Origin: an uncultured Lachnospiraceae bacterium
GTDB lineage: Bacteria > Bacillota > Clostridia > Lachnospirales > Lachnospiraceae
Length of the DNA: 64,000 nucleotides
NCBI GenBank assembly: GCA_934432595.1
Contig: CAKRYR010000003.1
Coordinates: 1 to 64,000 of the forward strand
Direction of reading: 5' to 3'
The number at the start of each line of letters is the position of its first letter. Positions within the stretch are counted from its first letter, which is position 1. The translations under genes and the position numbers were made by a program. The notes below the pieces were generated by a model, which was not told the DNA's origin, did no database searches, and saw nothing but the letters and a program-made list of their open reading frames with translations. Of this stretch, positions 24,334 through 34,069 are shown piece by piece.

Positions 24334-24999
24334 ATGAGTTTTAACATAGCAATAGATGGACCTGCAGGGGCAGGAAAAAGTACAATTGCAAAGCAATTAG
24401 CTAAGAAATTAGGATATATATATGTGGATACTGGTGCAATGTATAGGGCAATTTCGTTGTATTTAATTAGAAAAAATATAGCAGCAGACGATGTTGATGG
24501 AATAAAATCAGTATTAGATGATATTAATATTAAGTTAGAATATGATAATGGTACACAAGTAGTTATGCTTAATGGCGAAAATGTTAATGGGCTTATAAGA
24601 ACAGAAGAGGTAGGTGCTATGACATCTGCATCATCTAAGAATGCCTGTGTTAGAGAAAAACTGGTAGAACTTCAACGTGCTATAGCAGCAGAGAAAGATG
24701 TAATAATGGATGGAAGAGATATAGGAACTTGTGTATTGCCTAATGCTAATCTTAAAATTTATCTTACAGCATCTTCTAAGACAAGAGCAGAAAGAAGATG
24801 GAAAGAGTATCAGGAAAAAGGTATCGAATGTGATATTAATAAGATAGAAGAAGACATTATAGCAAGAGATAATCAAGATATGACAAGAGAAGTATCGCCA
24901 CTTAAGCAAGCAGATGATGCTGTGCTAGTTGATAGCTCTGATATGACTATTGATGAAGTTATTGATAATATATATAATCTTGCAAACAAAAGAATGTAA
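24334..24999 (+). CDS. cmk: Cytidylate kinase
   Basis: 221 residues, normal for bacterial CMP kinase, which phosphorylates CMP and dCMP with ATP. Motifs: P-loop GPAGAGKST at 10-18, YVDTGAMYRA, the CMP-binding DGRDIGTCVLPNANLKIYLTA block, and the LID region with RDNQDMTREVSPLKQADDAVLVDSS. ATG 24334 follows TTGGAGG. It is part of the flavoprotein-cmk-ispH-S1 cluster. Confidence 0.97.
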   Translation: MSFNIAIDGPAGAGKSTIAKQLAKKLGYIYVDTGAMYRAISLYLIRKNIAADDVDGIKSVLDDINIKLEYDNGTQVVMLNGENVNGLIRTEEVGAMTSASSKNACVREKLVELQRAIAAEKDVIMDGRDIGTCVLPNANLKIYLTASSKTRAERRWKEYQEKGIECDINKIEEDIIARDNQDMTREVSPLKQADDAVLVDSSDMTIDEVIDNIYNLANKRM

Positions 25000-25010
25000 G
25001 AAAAGAGTTA

Positions 25011-25050
25011 TATGTACATCCACAGCACCAAGTAGTAAATGTTTGGTGTT
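25011..25050. repeat. Dispersed palindromic element (copy 1, inverted)
   Basis: The reverse complement of 25011-25050 matches 43220-43259 at about 33 of 40 positions. The core forms a hairpin ACCAAG...TTTGGTGT. It lies in the gap between cmk and ispH. Confidence 0.7.
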
Positions 25051-25183
25051 GGCTGAAATGTTATATTCTTCTTCAAAAAAATTACAATTTATCTTGTATT
25101 TTTACAAAAAATTGTATATAATGGAATTGATAGAGCTTGAACGTAATTGTAACATATTAACTAAGAGATAGGAATGATCTGAA

Positions 25184-26023
25184 TTGAAGGTAAAAGTAGC
25201 TAAGACAGCAGGCTTTTGTTTTGGAGTTAAGAGAGCTGTAGATTTAGTTTATACCCAATGTGAAGAATCCCATCAAGTGTATACTTATGGCCCGATTATT
25301 CATAATGAAGAAGTCATAAGAGATCTTGAACGTAAAGGAGTAAGAGTGATTAATACGCAAGATGAATTAATGCAACTTGAGACGGGAACGGTCATTATTA
25401 GGTCTCATGGTGTACCTAAGCGTATATATGATATTCTTACTGCTAAGGATATTAAAGTAGTAGATGCTACTTGCCCATTTGTAAGAAAAATTCATAGGAT
25501 TGTTGAAGAATGTTCGTTAGAAGGTCAAGATGTTATCATAATAGGAAATGACGCTCATCCTGAAGTTGAAGGAATTAAAGGGTGGTGTATGTCAAATGTT
25601 TATGTTGTTCAGTCTGTAGAAGATGTTAAAGATTTAACGATTTGTAACGATAAAATATGTGTAGTGTCTCAAACTACATTTAATTATAAACAATATTTTG
25701 AAATAGTGAATGTAATTAAAGAAAAATATAGTGATGCATATGTTATAAATACCATATGTAATGCCACTCATGAAAGACAAGAAGAAGCTATTTCTTTAGC
25801 AAAAGAATCAGATGTTATGATTGTTATTGGTGGAAAGAATAGCTCTAATACACAGAAATTATTTAATATATGTGAAAAAGAATGTAGCAATACATTTTAT
25901 ATACAAAAATCAAGTGATATTGAACTTGAAAAAATCGATTCGGATGCAAGGATTGGTATAACAGCCGGTGCTTCAACTCCGAACAATATAATTAAGGAGG
26001 TTTTTGACCAATGTCAGAAATGA
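25184..26023 (+). CDS. ispH: 4-hydroxy-3-methylbut-2-enyl diphosphate reductase
   Basis: 279 residues. IspH (LytB) performs the last step of the MEP pathway, giving isopentenyl and dimethylallyl diphosphate. The three [4Fe-4S] cluster cysteines sit in AGFCFGVKRA, DATCPFVRK and INTICNATHERQ; SSNTQKLF and TAGASTPNNII are also typical. The start is TTG 25184 with a GATAGGAATGAT ribosome site. Its last 13 nt overlap the start of the S1 gene, so translation is probably coupled. In some Clostridia these two are fused into one protein. Confidence 0.96.
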   Translation: MKVKVAKTAGFCFGVKRAVDLVYTQCEESHQVYTYGPIIHNEEVIRDLERKGVRVINTQDELMQLETGTVIIRSHGVPKRIYDILTAKDIKVVDATCPFVRKIHRIVEECSLEGQDVIIIGNDAHPEVEGIKGWCMSNVYVVQSVEDVKDLTICNDKICVVSQTTFNYKQYFEIVNVIKEKYSDAYVINTICNATHERQEEAISLAKESDVMIVIGGKNSSNTQKLFNICEKECSNTFYIQKSSDIELEKIDSDARIGITAGASTPNNIIKEVFDQCQK

Positions 26024-27201
26024 GTTTTGAACAATTATTAAATGAAGAGGAAATGCTTAGTATCTACAGCGGTCAGCTTGTAAAGGGTACTGTAATAAAT
26101 GTAAAGGAAGACGAGATTGCTTTGAACATCAACTATAAAGCTGATGGAATAATCACTAGACGTGAATATTCAAATTCACCGGATATTGATTTAAGAACAG
26201 TTGTTAATGTTGGCGACACTATGGAAGCTAAAGTTCTTAAAGTTAATGATGGTGAAGGTCAAGTTTTATTAACATATAAGAGAATAGCAATTGATAAAGC
26301 TAATAAGAAACTTGAAGAAGCATTTAACAATAAAACTGTACTTAAAGGTAAGGTTTCTAAAGTACAAGCTGGTGGGCTTAGTGTTAATTTTGAAGAATCT
26401 ACAGTATTCATTCCAGCTAGCTTAGTTTCAGATACTTTTGAAAAAGATTTAAGTAAGTATTTAAATCAAGAGGTTGAATTTGTAATCACCGAATATAATG
26501 CTAAGAGAAGAAGAATTATTGGTGATAGAAAACAATTGTTAGTTGCTAAGAAAGAAGCTTTACAGAAAGAAGCTCTTAGTAAAATAAGTGTAGGAATGAC
26601 AATTGAAGGTAAAGTTAAGAATGTTACTGATTTTGGTGCATTTATAGATTTAGGTGGAGTTGATGGATTACTTCATATTTCTGAAATGTCATGGGGACGT
26701 ATTGAAAGTCCTAAGAAATTATTTAAAGTTGGAGATACTGTTAAGGCATTTGTTAAAGAAATGTCTGGTGATAAGATAGCTTTAAGTATGAAGTTTAGCA
26801 ATGAAAATCCATGGAGTCTTGCAGTAGACAAATATGCTGTAGGAACTGTTGTAACTGGCAAAGTTGCAAGAATGACTGATTTTGGCGCTTTCGTAGAATT
26901 AGAACCAGGTATTGATGCATTATTACATGTATCACAGATAGCTATAGAACATACTAATGTACCAGCAGATGTATTAAAGATTGGTCAAGAAATTACAGCT
27001 AAGGTTGTAGACTTTAATCTAGATGAGAAAAAGATAAGTTTAAGTGTTAAAGCTTTAGAACTTGATAAAATCGAAGCTGAAAAAGCTGCTAAAGCTGCTA
27101 AAGCAGAAGAAAATGCTAAAGCAGAAGAAGCTGATAATAGCGATGCAAGTGAGACTGTATATTCTACTGATGATGTTAGTGTGGATTCTACAGAGAAATA
27201 A
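26011..27201 (+). CDS. rpsA: S1 RNA-binding-domain protein (ribosomal protein S1-like)
   Basis: 396 residues with four S1 domains: about 20-88, 105-172, 190-258 and 275-345. The last two are the clearest (GKVKNVTDFGAFIDLGGVDGLLHISEMSW and GKVARMTDFGAFVELEPGIDALLHVSQ). A Lys/Glu/Ala-rich tail follows. Four-domain S1 proteins of Firmicutes bind single-stranded mRNA and may help translation initiation, though they are not always ribosome-bound. ATG 26011 lies inside the end of ispH, with AAGGAGG at about 25995-26001 as the ribosome site. A strong terminator follows. Confidence 0.93.
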   Translation: MSEMSFEQLLNEEEMLSIYSGQLVKGTVINVKEDEIALNINYKADGIITRREYSNSPDIDLRTVVNVGDTMEAKVLKVNDGEGQVLLTYKRIAIDKANKKLEEAFNNKTVLKGKVSKVQAGGLSVNFEESTVFIPASLVSDTFEKDLSKYLNQEVEFVITEYNAKRRRIIGDRKQLLVAKKEALQKEALSKISVGMTIEGKVKNVTDFGAFIDLGGVDGLLHISEMSWGRIESPKKLFKVGDTVKAFVKEMSGDKIALSMKFSNENPWSLAVDKYAVGTVVTGKVARMTDFGAFVELEPGIDALLHVSQIAIEHTNVPADVLKIGQEITAKVVDFNLDEKKISLSVKALELDKIEAEKAAKAAKAEENAKAEEADNSDASETVYSTDDVSVDSTEK

Positions 27202-27221
27202 TTTAGTGTTTTGATTATACT

Positions 27222-27265
27222 AACTTGTCAGCTTATAACCTTTTTTATAAGTTGGCAAGTTTTAT
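27222..27265 (+). terminator. Rho-independent terminator
   Basis: A 17-bp imperfect stem (27222-27238 with 27245-27261) with a T-rich tail, ending the ispH-S1 transcript. Confidence 0.88.
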
Positions 27266-27356
27266 TTGTATAAAAGGCAATTGTATCTCATTTACTATTA
27301 AATAAAATACGACCAAAGTGGTTCTATTTATAGCTTTTAAAAAAGATGGTGATGAA

Positions 27357-28133
27357 TTGGAATATGATTTTAAGTGGTTTAAACAAAAAGTATATGAATT
27401 GTCTTCCATTGATTTAAATAAATATAAAGAACAACAGATGGAAAGAAGAATTAATACTTTAGTTTATCGAAGAATGAAATTAGATTATAAACAGTTCTAT
27501 GAACTTATTTCAAAAGATACATATGAGTTAAATAATTTTATAGAATATTTGACTATAAATGTTTCTGAATTCTTTAGAAATTCTGAACAATGGGTACTAT
27601 TAAAAGAACAGATAATACCTAGACTGAGAGAAGGAAAAGGCAAAATTAAGGTTTGGAGTTCAGCATGTTCTACAGGTGAAGAACCATATAGCTTGGCTAT
27701 GATTTTGGATGAGTTGCTCCCAACAAATAGTTATGAGATTATAGCTTCAGATTTAGATAAAGCAGTTTTGAAAAAAGCAGAACAAGGAATTTATCGTCTA
27801 CAGAATTTTGATGTGATACCTAATAATTATAAAAAATGGTTTACTTATCTTGGCGATGAAAGATATGCTATAAGTGATAATATTAAATCAAGAGTTACTT
27901 TTAGACAGTTGGATTTACTTAAAGATGGATATCCAAGAGATGTTGATTTGATTTTATGTAGAAATGTACTTATATATTTAATAGAAGAAGCAAAAGATGA
28001 GATATATGTAAAGTTTTCAAGGAGCCTTGTAAAGAAAGGAATATTGTTTGTGGGTAGTTCAGAACAGATAGTTAATTGTAAACAGTTTGGTTTAGAAGCT
28101 ATCAAAACATATTTTTATGAAAAAATGTGTTGA
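27357..28133 (+). CDS. cheR: Chemotaxis protein methyltransferase CheR
   Basis: About 258 residues from TTG 27357, or 271 from GTG 27318. CheR methylates glutamates on chemoreceptors using S-adenosylmethionine. Seen here: the N-terminal helical domain (LSSIDLNKYKEQQMERRINTL), then the methyltransferase domain with FRNSEQW, IKVWSSACSTGEEPYSLAMIL (cofactor motif), ASDLDKAVLKKA, DLILCRNVLIYL and the C-terminal LFVGSSEQ. TTG 27357 is preferred because a GATGGTGAT site precedes it and B. subtilis CheR is 256 residues. It is separate from any che operon here, next to plsX. A likely target is the chemoreceptor at 13417. Confidence 0.93.
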   Translation: MEYDFKWFKQKVYELSSIDLNKYKEQQMERRINTLVYRRMKLDYKQFYELISKDTYELNNFIEYLTINVSEFFRNSEQWVLLKEQIIPRLREGKGKIKVWSSACSTGEEPYSLAMILDELLPTNSYEIIASDLDKAVLKKAEQGIYRLQNFDVIPNNYKKWFTYLGDERYAISDNIKSRVTFRQLDLLKDGYPRDVDLILCRNVLIYLIEEAKDEIYVKFSRSLVKKGILFVGSSEQIVNCKQFGLEAIKTYFYEKMC

Positions 28134-28186
28134 TTTATATGGAAAATTTTAGTATAGTAATGCTATACTTTTAGGAGGATTTAATA

Positions 28187-29197
28187 ATGGACGATATAAC
28201 AAGAATAGTTATAGATGCTATGGGTGGCGATAATGCGCCAACATGTAATATACAAGGTGCAGTAGATTCCGTTAATATACATAAGGATGTTCATATTATT
28301 TTAGTTGGTAAAGAAGATATTATAAAAGAAGGTTTATCAAAGTATGAATATGATAAATCCAGAATAGAAATAATTAATGCAGAGGAGAATATAACTTGTG
28401 ATGAACCACCAGTAATGGCTGTAAGAAGAAAGAAAGATTCTTCTATAGTAGTGGGAATGAAGCTAGTTAAAGAAGGTAAAGCTGATGCATTTTTATCAGC
28501 AGGAAGTACAGGTGCAGTTTTAGTTGGAGGACAATTTATAGTTGGTAGATTAAAAGGTGTAGATAGACCACCTCTTGCTCCATTAATTCCTACTGAGAAA
28601 GGTGTTTCACTTTTAATAGATTGTGGTGCTAATGTTGACGCTCGAGCTAATCATTTACTTCAGTTTGCTAAAATGGGTAGTGCCTATATGGAAGGCATTG
28701 TAGGTATTGAAAAACCTAAGGTTGCAATTGTAAATATTGGTGCAGAAGAAGAAAAAGGTAATATGTTAGTTAAAGAAGCATATCCTTTATTAGCTAATTG
28801 TAGTGATATTAATTTTATAGGTAGTATTGAAGCAAGAGATATTCCAAAGGGAGATGCAGATGTTATAGTTTGTGAAGCTTTTGTAGGAAATGTTATTCTT
28901 AAGTTATACGAAGGATTGGCTGCTACTTTAATAAAAAATATTAAAGATGGAATGAAGAGCACATTTAAGAGTAAAATAGGTGCGTTATTGTGTAAATCAG
29001 CTATAAAAGAAAAACTTAAAGAATTTGATGCTGATACATATGGCGGTGCTCCTTTACTTGGATTAAATGGATTGGTTGTTAAAATTCATGGCAGTTCTCA
29101 TAATACAGAAGTTAAGAATGCAGTAGCACAATGTATTCAATTTAAGAAAGAAGATATTCAAGGAAAAATTAGAGAGAAGATTTCTAATGTTGAATAA
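28187..29197 (+). CDS. plsX: Phosphate acyltransferase PlsX
   Basis: 336 residues. PlsX converts acyl-ACP to acyl-phosphate, the first step of phospholipid synthesis in the PlsX/PlsY route. Family blocks: IVIDAMGGDNAP at the N-terminus, DAFLSAGSTGAVLVGG, LLIDCGANVDARANHLLQFAKMG, VCEAFVGNVILKLYEG and AAPLLGLNGLVVKIHGSSH-like YGGAPLLGLNGLVVKIHGS. ATG 28187 follows AGGAGG. A short palindrome, AGTATAG...CTATACT at 28151-28169, precedes the ribosome site and could be an operator or the end of the cheR transcript. acpP follows. Confidence 0.97.
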   Translation: MDDITRIVIDAMGGDNAPTCNIQGAVDSVNIHKDVHIILVGKEDIIKEGLSKYEYDKSRIEIINAEENITCDEPPVMAVRRKKDSSIVVGMKLVKEGKADAFLSAGSTGAVLVGGQFIVGRLKGVDRPPLAPLIPTEKGVSLLIDCGANVDARANHLLQFAKMGSAYMEGIVGIEKPKVAIVNIGAEEEKGNMLVKEAYPLLANCSDINFIGSIEARDIPKGDADVIVCEAFVGNVILKLYEGLAATLIKNIKDGMKSTFKSKIGALLCKSAIKEKLKEFDADTYGGAPLLGLNGLVVKIHGSSHNTEVKNAVAQCIQFKKEDIQGKIREKISNVE

Positions 29198-29208
29198 TTG
29201 AAATAATC

Positions 29209-29257
29209 AGAAGTGTCGCTTCTGAAAGAAATCTTATGAGAATATTTTACTCATAAG
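29209..29257 (+). other. Two hairpins between plsX and acpP
   Basis: CAGAAG-TGTCG-CTTCTG at about 29209-29225 and CTTATGAG...CTCATAAG at 29233-29257. Neither has a T run, so they are more likely RNA-stability or processing stems than terminators. Confidence 0.5.
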
Positions 29258-29296
29258 GATAGAAAAAAATATTCATATATGAAAGGTTGAATGATT

Positions 29297-29527
29297 ATGG
29301 AATTTGAAAAATTACAAAAAATAATAAGCGAAGTTCTTAATATTGAACCAGAAGAAATAACAATGGAGACTACATTTGTAGATGATTTAGGTGCAGATTC
29401 ACTTGATGTATTCCAAATTATTATGGGAATTGAAGAAGAATTTGATATTGAAATAGCAAATGATGCTGCAGAAAAAATCACTACTGTAAAGGATGCAGTT
29501 GATCAAATTAAAGAAGCAACTAATTAA
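29297..29527 (+). CDS. acpP: Acyl carrier protein
   Basis: 76 residues from ATG 29297 (78 if ATG 29291 is used; both have the AAAGG ribosome site within range). It is an acidic four-helix carrier with the phosphopantetheine attachment motif DDLGADSLDVFQ, modified at Ser35. It carries acyl chains for fatty acid synthesis and supplies PlsX, encoded just upstream. The plsX-acpP-rnc-smc-ftsY order is conserved across Firmicutes. Confidence 0.96.
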   Translation: MEFEKLQKIISEVLNIEPEEITMETTFVDDLGADSLDVFQIIMGIEEEFDIEIANDAAEKITTVKDAVDQIKEATN

Positions 29528-29554
29528 TTTTGTCGTAGATAAAAAAGTAAAAGC

Positions 29555-29602
29555 TAACGCACTTGTCTTTATATTAAATTTAGATGAGTGCGTTAAATTT
29601 TT
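29555..29602 (+). terminator. Rho-independent terminator
   Basis: TAACGCACT faces AGTGCGTTA, followed by AAATTTTTCTTTTTT, after acpP. Confidence 0.8.
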
Positions 29603-29676
29603 CTTTTTTCTTGCAAATTATATAGTATCTCTGTATAATGGAAAATGGTTAAGGTGATGTTTAGATGATTTAGCTT

Positions 29677-29710
29677 ATAATTCAAAATTCGTTAGCGAGT
29701 TTTGAATTAT
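29677..29710. repeat. 15-bp intergenic hairpin
   Basis: ATAATTCAAAATTCG, loop TTAG, CGAGTTTTGAATTAT, with one G-T pair and no T run. It lies between acpP and rnc and is not an ordinary terminator. Confidence 0.6.
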
Positions 29711-29761
29711 GAGTTAAATATCTTTTAATGTAATTAAATTTATGGAAAGAAAAGATATGGT

Positions 29762-30478
29762 ATGATGAATAAGGAAGAAATATTAAAAAAATTAGAAGAA
29801 TTAGAAGAATTAGAAGGTATAATAGGTTATAGTTTTAAAAATAAAGAATTATTAAAACTAGCTATGACACATAGTTCATATGCTAATGAACATAATAATT
29901 CGAAATTAGAGAATAATGAACGTTTAGAGTTCTTAGGTGATGCTGTTCTTGAACTAACAGTAAGTTCATTTTTGTATAATGAATATAGGAATGTAAATGA
30001 GGGAGAGTTAACTAAGACAAGAGCAAGTATGGTTTGTGAACCAACATTATTCTTATGTGCACAAGATATCAATTTAAGTGACTTTATATTATTGGGTAAG
30101 GGAGAAGAAGCAACGGGTGGAAGAAAACGTCCATCTATAGTTTCTGATGCTATGGAAGCCCTTATTGGTGCTATTTATTTAGATAGTGGAATAGAGAGTG
30201 CCAAGACGTTTATTACTAAATATATTTTAAATGATGTAGAAGATAAGAAGTTATTTTATGATAGTAAGACAATTTTACAAGAAATCACCCAAGGAAGACA
30301 TATGGGGGACATATGTTATGAACTTATTAGTGAAGAAGGACCAGATCATAATAAGATTTTTAATGTTGCACTAAGAATAGGTAATAAGGTAGTAGAAAAT
30401 GGCAGTGGAAAGACTAAGAAGGCTGCGGAACAAGAAGCTGCATATAAAACTATTTTAAAACTAAGAGCTAACAAGTAG
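29762..30478 (+). CDS. rnc: Ribonuclease III
   Basis: 238 residues. RNase III cleaves double-stranded RNA in rRNA precursors and some mRNAs. The signature NNERLEFLGDAVLEL (about 51-65) and DAMEALIGAIYLD provide the metal-binding acidic residues; a double-stranded-RNA-binding domain (about 165-235, ending GSGKTKKAAEQEAAYKTIL) follows. Two ATGs in a row (29762 and 29765) could start the protein, and the ribosome site is weak. smc begins 11 nt after the stop, so the genes are cotranscribed. Confidence 0.97.
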   Translation: MMNKEEILKKLEELEELEGIIGYSFKNKELLKLAMTHSSYANEHNNSKLENNERLEFLGDAVLELTVSSFLYNEYRNVNEGELTKTRASMVCEPTLFLCAQDINLSDFILLGKGEEATGGRKRPSIVSDAMEALIGAIYLDSGIESAKTFITKYILNDVEDKKLFYDSKTILQEITQGRHMGDICYELISEEGPDHNKIFNVALRIGNKVVENGSGKTKKAAEQEAAYKTILKLRANK

Positions 30479-30489
30479 GAGAAAAATAC

Positions 30490-33400
30490 ATGTATTTAAA
30501 GAGCATAGAAGTTAATGGATTTAAGTCATTTGCCAATAAAATATTGTTTAATTTCAATGATGGTATAACTGCCATAGTTGGACCGAATGGTAGTGGTAAG
30601 AGTAATGTAGCAGATGCAGTAAGATGGGTTTTAGGTGAGCAAAGTGCTAAGCAACTTAGAGGAGCTAAGATGGAAGATGTAATATTTGCAGGTACACAAG
30701 TACGTAAGCCTCAAAGCTCTGCATATGTTGCAATTACATTAGATAATTCTGATCATGTTTTACCAATAGAATTTGATGAAGTAAAAGTGGCTAGGCGTGT
30801 GTTTAGATCAGGTGAAAGTGAATATTTAATCAATGGCAATAATTGTCGTCTTCGTGATATTCAAGAATTGTTTTTTGATACAGGTATTGGAAAAGAAGGT
30901 TATTCTATTATTGGACAGGGACAGATTGATAAAATACTTAGTGGTAAGCCAGAAGATAGAAGAGAATTATTTGATGAAGCAGCAGGTATCGTTAAATATA
31001 AGAAACGTAAGAATACAGCAGAGAAGAATTTAGAGGAAGAAAGACTTAATTTGTCACGTGTTAGAGATATATTAAGTGAAATTGAAAATCAATTAGAACC
31101 TTTAGAAAAGCAATCTGCAACTGCAAGAGAGTATTTGTCATTAAGAGATAATCTAAAAGAACATGAAGTTAATATGTTCTTGATGGATTATGATAGAATA
31201 CATGAAACTTCTAAGGACGTTAATGGTAAGTTAGATATTGCATCAAAAGAATTAGAAGATACAAGTAAGGAATATGAAAGCACTAAGGAAGAATATACAA
31301 AGTTAGAGGAAGACCTTGAAAGACGTAATTCAGAAATTGATGAAAATAAGTCAAGACTTAGTGATAATAAGGTTAATATTGAAAAACTAGATGGTGAAAT
31401 AAAGGTTTTAAATGAGCAATTAGTTTCATTTAATATTAATAATACGCATTATTCAGAAAGAATACATAATCTAGAGAGCGATTTGCAGAATAGACAAGAA
31501 GAGTTAGAGAACGCTAATTCTAATTTGTCTGATTGTGATACACAAATTGCGGAATTAGGTAAAGTAAGGGAAGGAATAACAAAGAATTTTTCAACTTTAT
31601 CTTCTCAAGTGCAAGAATTTTCATCAGAAACAGAAGAAATTCAAAATGAAATATATGAATTGATGAATAATAAGTCTGAATATAAGACTAAAATAGAACG
31701 TGTTGAGACTTTGCTTGAGCAAGTAAATATTAATAAAGTTCAGATAAATCAAAAGTTACTAGAACAAAAAACCATTGAGAATAAGATTCAAGAAGAAATA
31801 GATAAGAATGCAGAAATCTTAGATGGAGTTAATGCTAAAATAAATGAATTAAATGATAAGAATACTGCTAATAATAATGAAATACAAAATATTCAAAGAC
31901 AAATTAATGAAGGAAAGGCTTCATTAAATGAAAAGCAACAAGTATTGATGAAAAATCGTTCTAAGCTAGAAAACCTAAAAAATATGACTGAAAGATATGA
32001 AGGTTATGGTAACAGCATCAAGAGAGTTATGGAACAAAAAGATCGTCAACCGGGAATTCAAGGCGTTGTTGCTGATATTATTAAAGTTGATAAAAAATAT
32101 GAAACAGCTGTTGAGACAGCATTAGGCGGAAGTATACAAAATATTGTTACAGATAATGAACAGACTGCTAAGAATTTAATTCAATTTTTAAAAGTTAATA
32201 AATATGGTAGAGCTACATTCTTACCTTTAACAACAGTTAATAGTAGAGGTGGATTTAATTATACTAGTGCTTTAGATGAGCCAGGAGTTATAGGACTTGC
32301 GAATACTTTAATTTCTACTGAGGATAAATTTAAAAGCTTAATAGAATCATTAGTAGGAAGAGTCTTAGTAGTTGATAATATTGATAATGCTATATTAATT
32401 GCTAGGAAATATAAGAATTCGATAAAGATTGTTACACTTGAAGGTGATTTGATGAATCCAGGTGGTTCTATGTCAGGTGGAGCATTTAAGAATTCAAGTA
32501 ATCTTTTAAGTAGAAGACGTGAATTAGAGGATATTGAAAAAGAAATTACTGTTTTAGCTTCTGAAGTTAATGAAGTGAAAACATCATTAGATACATTAAG
32601 AAATAAAAGAGAAGCTCTTCTTAATGAAATTAATGATAATAAGAATAAGTTAAATCAATTATCAATAGAGCAAAATACGGCAAAGATTAATTGGAATCAA
32701 GCAAATAATAAATTTGAAGAGACTAAAGAATTCTATGAGAATATTTCTGTGGAAAATGCTGATATCAAAACTAGAGAATCTGATCTTAAAGCAGAAATGG
32801 AATTGTTAAATAAAAAGCTTCAAGAACATGATAGCATTGTTGAAGAAAAAGAAAGCAAAATCTCTGAATTAACAGAAAAATTAAATCAGAGCAGAGAAGA
32901 TGAAAAAGAATATACAAGTAAGATATCAGATATAGCAATTCAAATCTCTACTATTGATCAAAAGAAACGTTTTACTTTGAGTAATATAGAGAGAATTAAT
33001 GATGATATAAACAGATTAACTAAAGAGTTAGAGAAGCTACGTTCAAAACTATCTTCAGCTGACTCTGATATATATAATAAGCAAGAAGAAATTACTGCTA
33101 AAACTTTAAAGATTGAAGAATTAAAGAAGTATGTTGAAGAGCAAGAAGAAATTGTTAAAAAATCTGTAGAAGAGAGAGATGCTATTACAATTAAACATAA
33201 ATCATTTTTTTCAAAACGTGAAGAATTATCTAATGAAATGAGTAGGTTAGATAAAGAAATTTTCCGTTTGAATAATCAAAAGGAAAAATTAGAAGAACAG
33301 TTAGAGACTTTTGTTAATTATATGTGGGAAGAATATGAACTTACATATGGAACGGCAAGTCAATATAAAACAGATGAAGAACTAAGTTATAATCAACTTA

Positions 33401-34050
33401 AAAAATCAGTAGCGGAGTTAAAATCTAAGATAAAGAATCTTGGAGATGTTAATGTTAATGCTATTGAAGATTATAAAAATCTTGTAGAAAGATATGATTT
33501 GTTAAAAACTCAACATGATGATTTAGTAGATTCTGAGAAGGTTCTTCTTGGAATTATTGAGGATTTAGATGTTGAAATGAGAAAGCAATTTGAAGAAAAA
33601 TTTGCCTTCATTAAGGAACAATTTGATATTGTATTTAAAGAATTATTTGGTGGAGGAAAAGGAACCATAGAATTAATGGAAGATGAAGATATACTAGATG
33701 CAGGAATTAAAATTATTGCTCAGCCACCAGGTAAAAAGTTGCAGAATATGATGCAATTATCAGGTGGTGAAAAAGCACTTACTGCGATAGCATTATTATT
33801 TGCAATTCAGAACTTAAAGCCATCACCATTCTGTCTCTTAGACGAAATAGAGGCAGCACTTGATGATGCCAATGTAAAAAGATATGCACAATATTTAAAT
33901 AAATTAACAGAACATACACAGTTTATAGTAATTACTCATAGACGTGGTACAATGTCAGCAGCTGATATTCTATATGGTATTACTATGCAAGAGAAGGGTG
34001 TTTCAACACTTGTATCTGTTAATCTTATTGAAGGAGATTTAGATAAATAA
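30490..34050 (+). CDS. smc: Chromosome segregation protein SMC
   Basis: 1186 residues, full length. SMC is the ATPase of the bacterial condensin that organises and segregates the chromosome with ScpA and ScpB, both encoded at 55055-56527. It has the N-terminal Walker A GPNGSGKSN (about 32-40), a coiled coil (about 170-500), the hinge (about 510-680, including GGSIQNIVTDNEQTAKN and MNPGGSMSGG), a second coiled coil (about 690-1010), and the C-terminal ABC signature LSGGEKALTAIALLFAI with Walker B FCLLDEIEAALDD. ATG 30490 follows AGGAG. Confidence 0.98.
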   Translation: MYLKSIEVNGFKSFANKILFNFNDGITAIVGPNGSGKSNVADAVRWVLGEQSAKQLRGAKMEDVIFAGTQVRKPQSSAYVAITLDNSDHVLPIEFDEVKVARRVFRSGESEYLINGNNCRLRDIQELFFDTGIGKEGYSIIGQGQIDKILSGKPEDRRELFDEAAGIVKYKKRKNTAEKNLEEERLNLSRVRDILSEIENQLEPLEKQSATAREYLSLRDNLKEHEVNMFLMDYDRIHETSKDVNGKLDIASKELEDTSKEYESTKEEYTKLEEDLERRNSEIDENKSRLSDNKVNIEKLDGEIKVLNEQLVSFNINNTHYSERIHNLESDLQNRQEELENANSNLSDCDTQIAELGKVREGITKNFSTLSSQVQEFSSETEEIQNEIYELMNNKSEYKTKIERVETLLEQVNINKVQINQKLLEQKTIENKIQEEIDKNAEILDGVNAKINELNDKNTANNNEIQNIQRQINEGKASLNEKQQVLMKNRSKLENLKNMTERYEGYGNSIKRVMEQKDRQPGIQGVVADIIKVDKKYETAVETALGGSIQNIVTDNEQTAKNLIQFLKVNKYGRATFLPLTTVNSRGGFNYTSALDEPGVIGLANTLISTEDKFKSLIESLVGRVLVVDNIDNAILIARKYKNSIKIVTLEGDLMNPGGSMSGGAFKNSSNLLSRRRELEDIEKEITVLASEVNEVKTSLDTLRNKREALLNEINDNKNKLNQLSIEQNTAKINWNQANNKFEETKEFYENISVENADIKTRESDLKAEMELLNKKLQEHDSIVEEKESKISELTEKLNQSREDEKEYTSKISDIAIQISTIDQKKRFTLSNIERINDDINRLTKELEKLRSKLSSADSDIYNKQEEITAKTLKIEELKKYVEEQEEIVKKSVEERDAITIKHKSFFSKREELSNEMSRLDKEIFRLNNQKEKLEEQLETFVNYMWEEYELTYGTASQYKTDEELSYNQLKKSVAELKSKIKNLGDVNVNAIEDYKNLVERYDLLKTQHDDLVDSEKVLLGIIEDLDVEMRKQFEEKFAFIKEQFDIVFKELFGGGKGTIELMEDEDILDAGIKIIAQPPGKKLQNMMQLSGGEKALTAIALLFAIQNLKPSPFCLLDEIEAALDDANVKRYAQYLNKLTEHTQFIVITHRRGTMSAADILYGITMQEKGVSTLVSVNLIEGDLDK

Positions 34051-34069
34051 AAAAAGGAAGGTCTTTAGT

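Noticed and set aside
24950..25171. 73-codon frame between cmk and ispH
   Set aside because: It overlaps the end of cmk in another frame, crosses the palindromic repeat and has no ribosome site or similarity.
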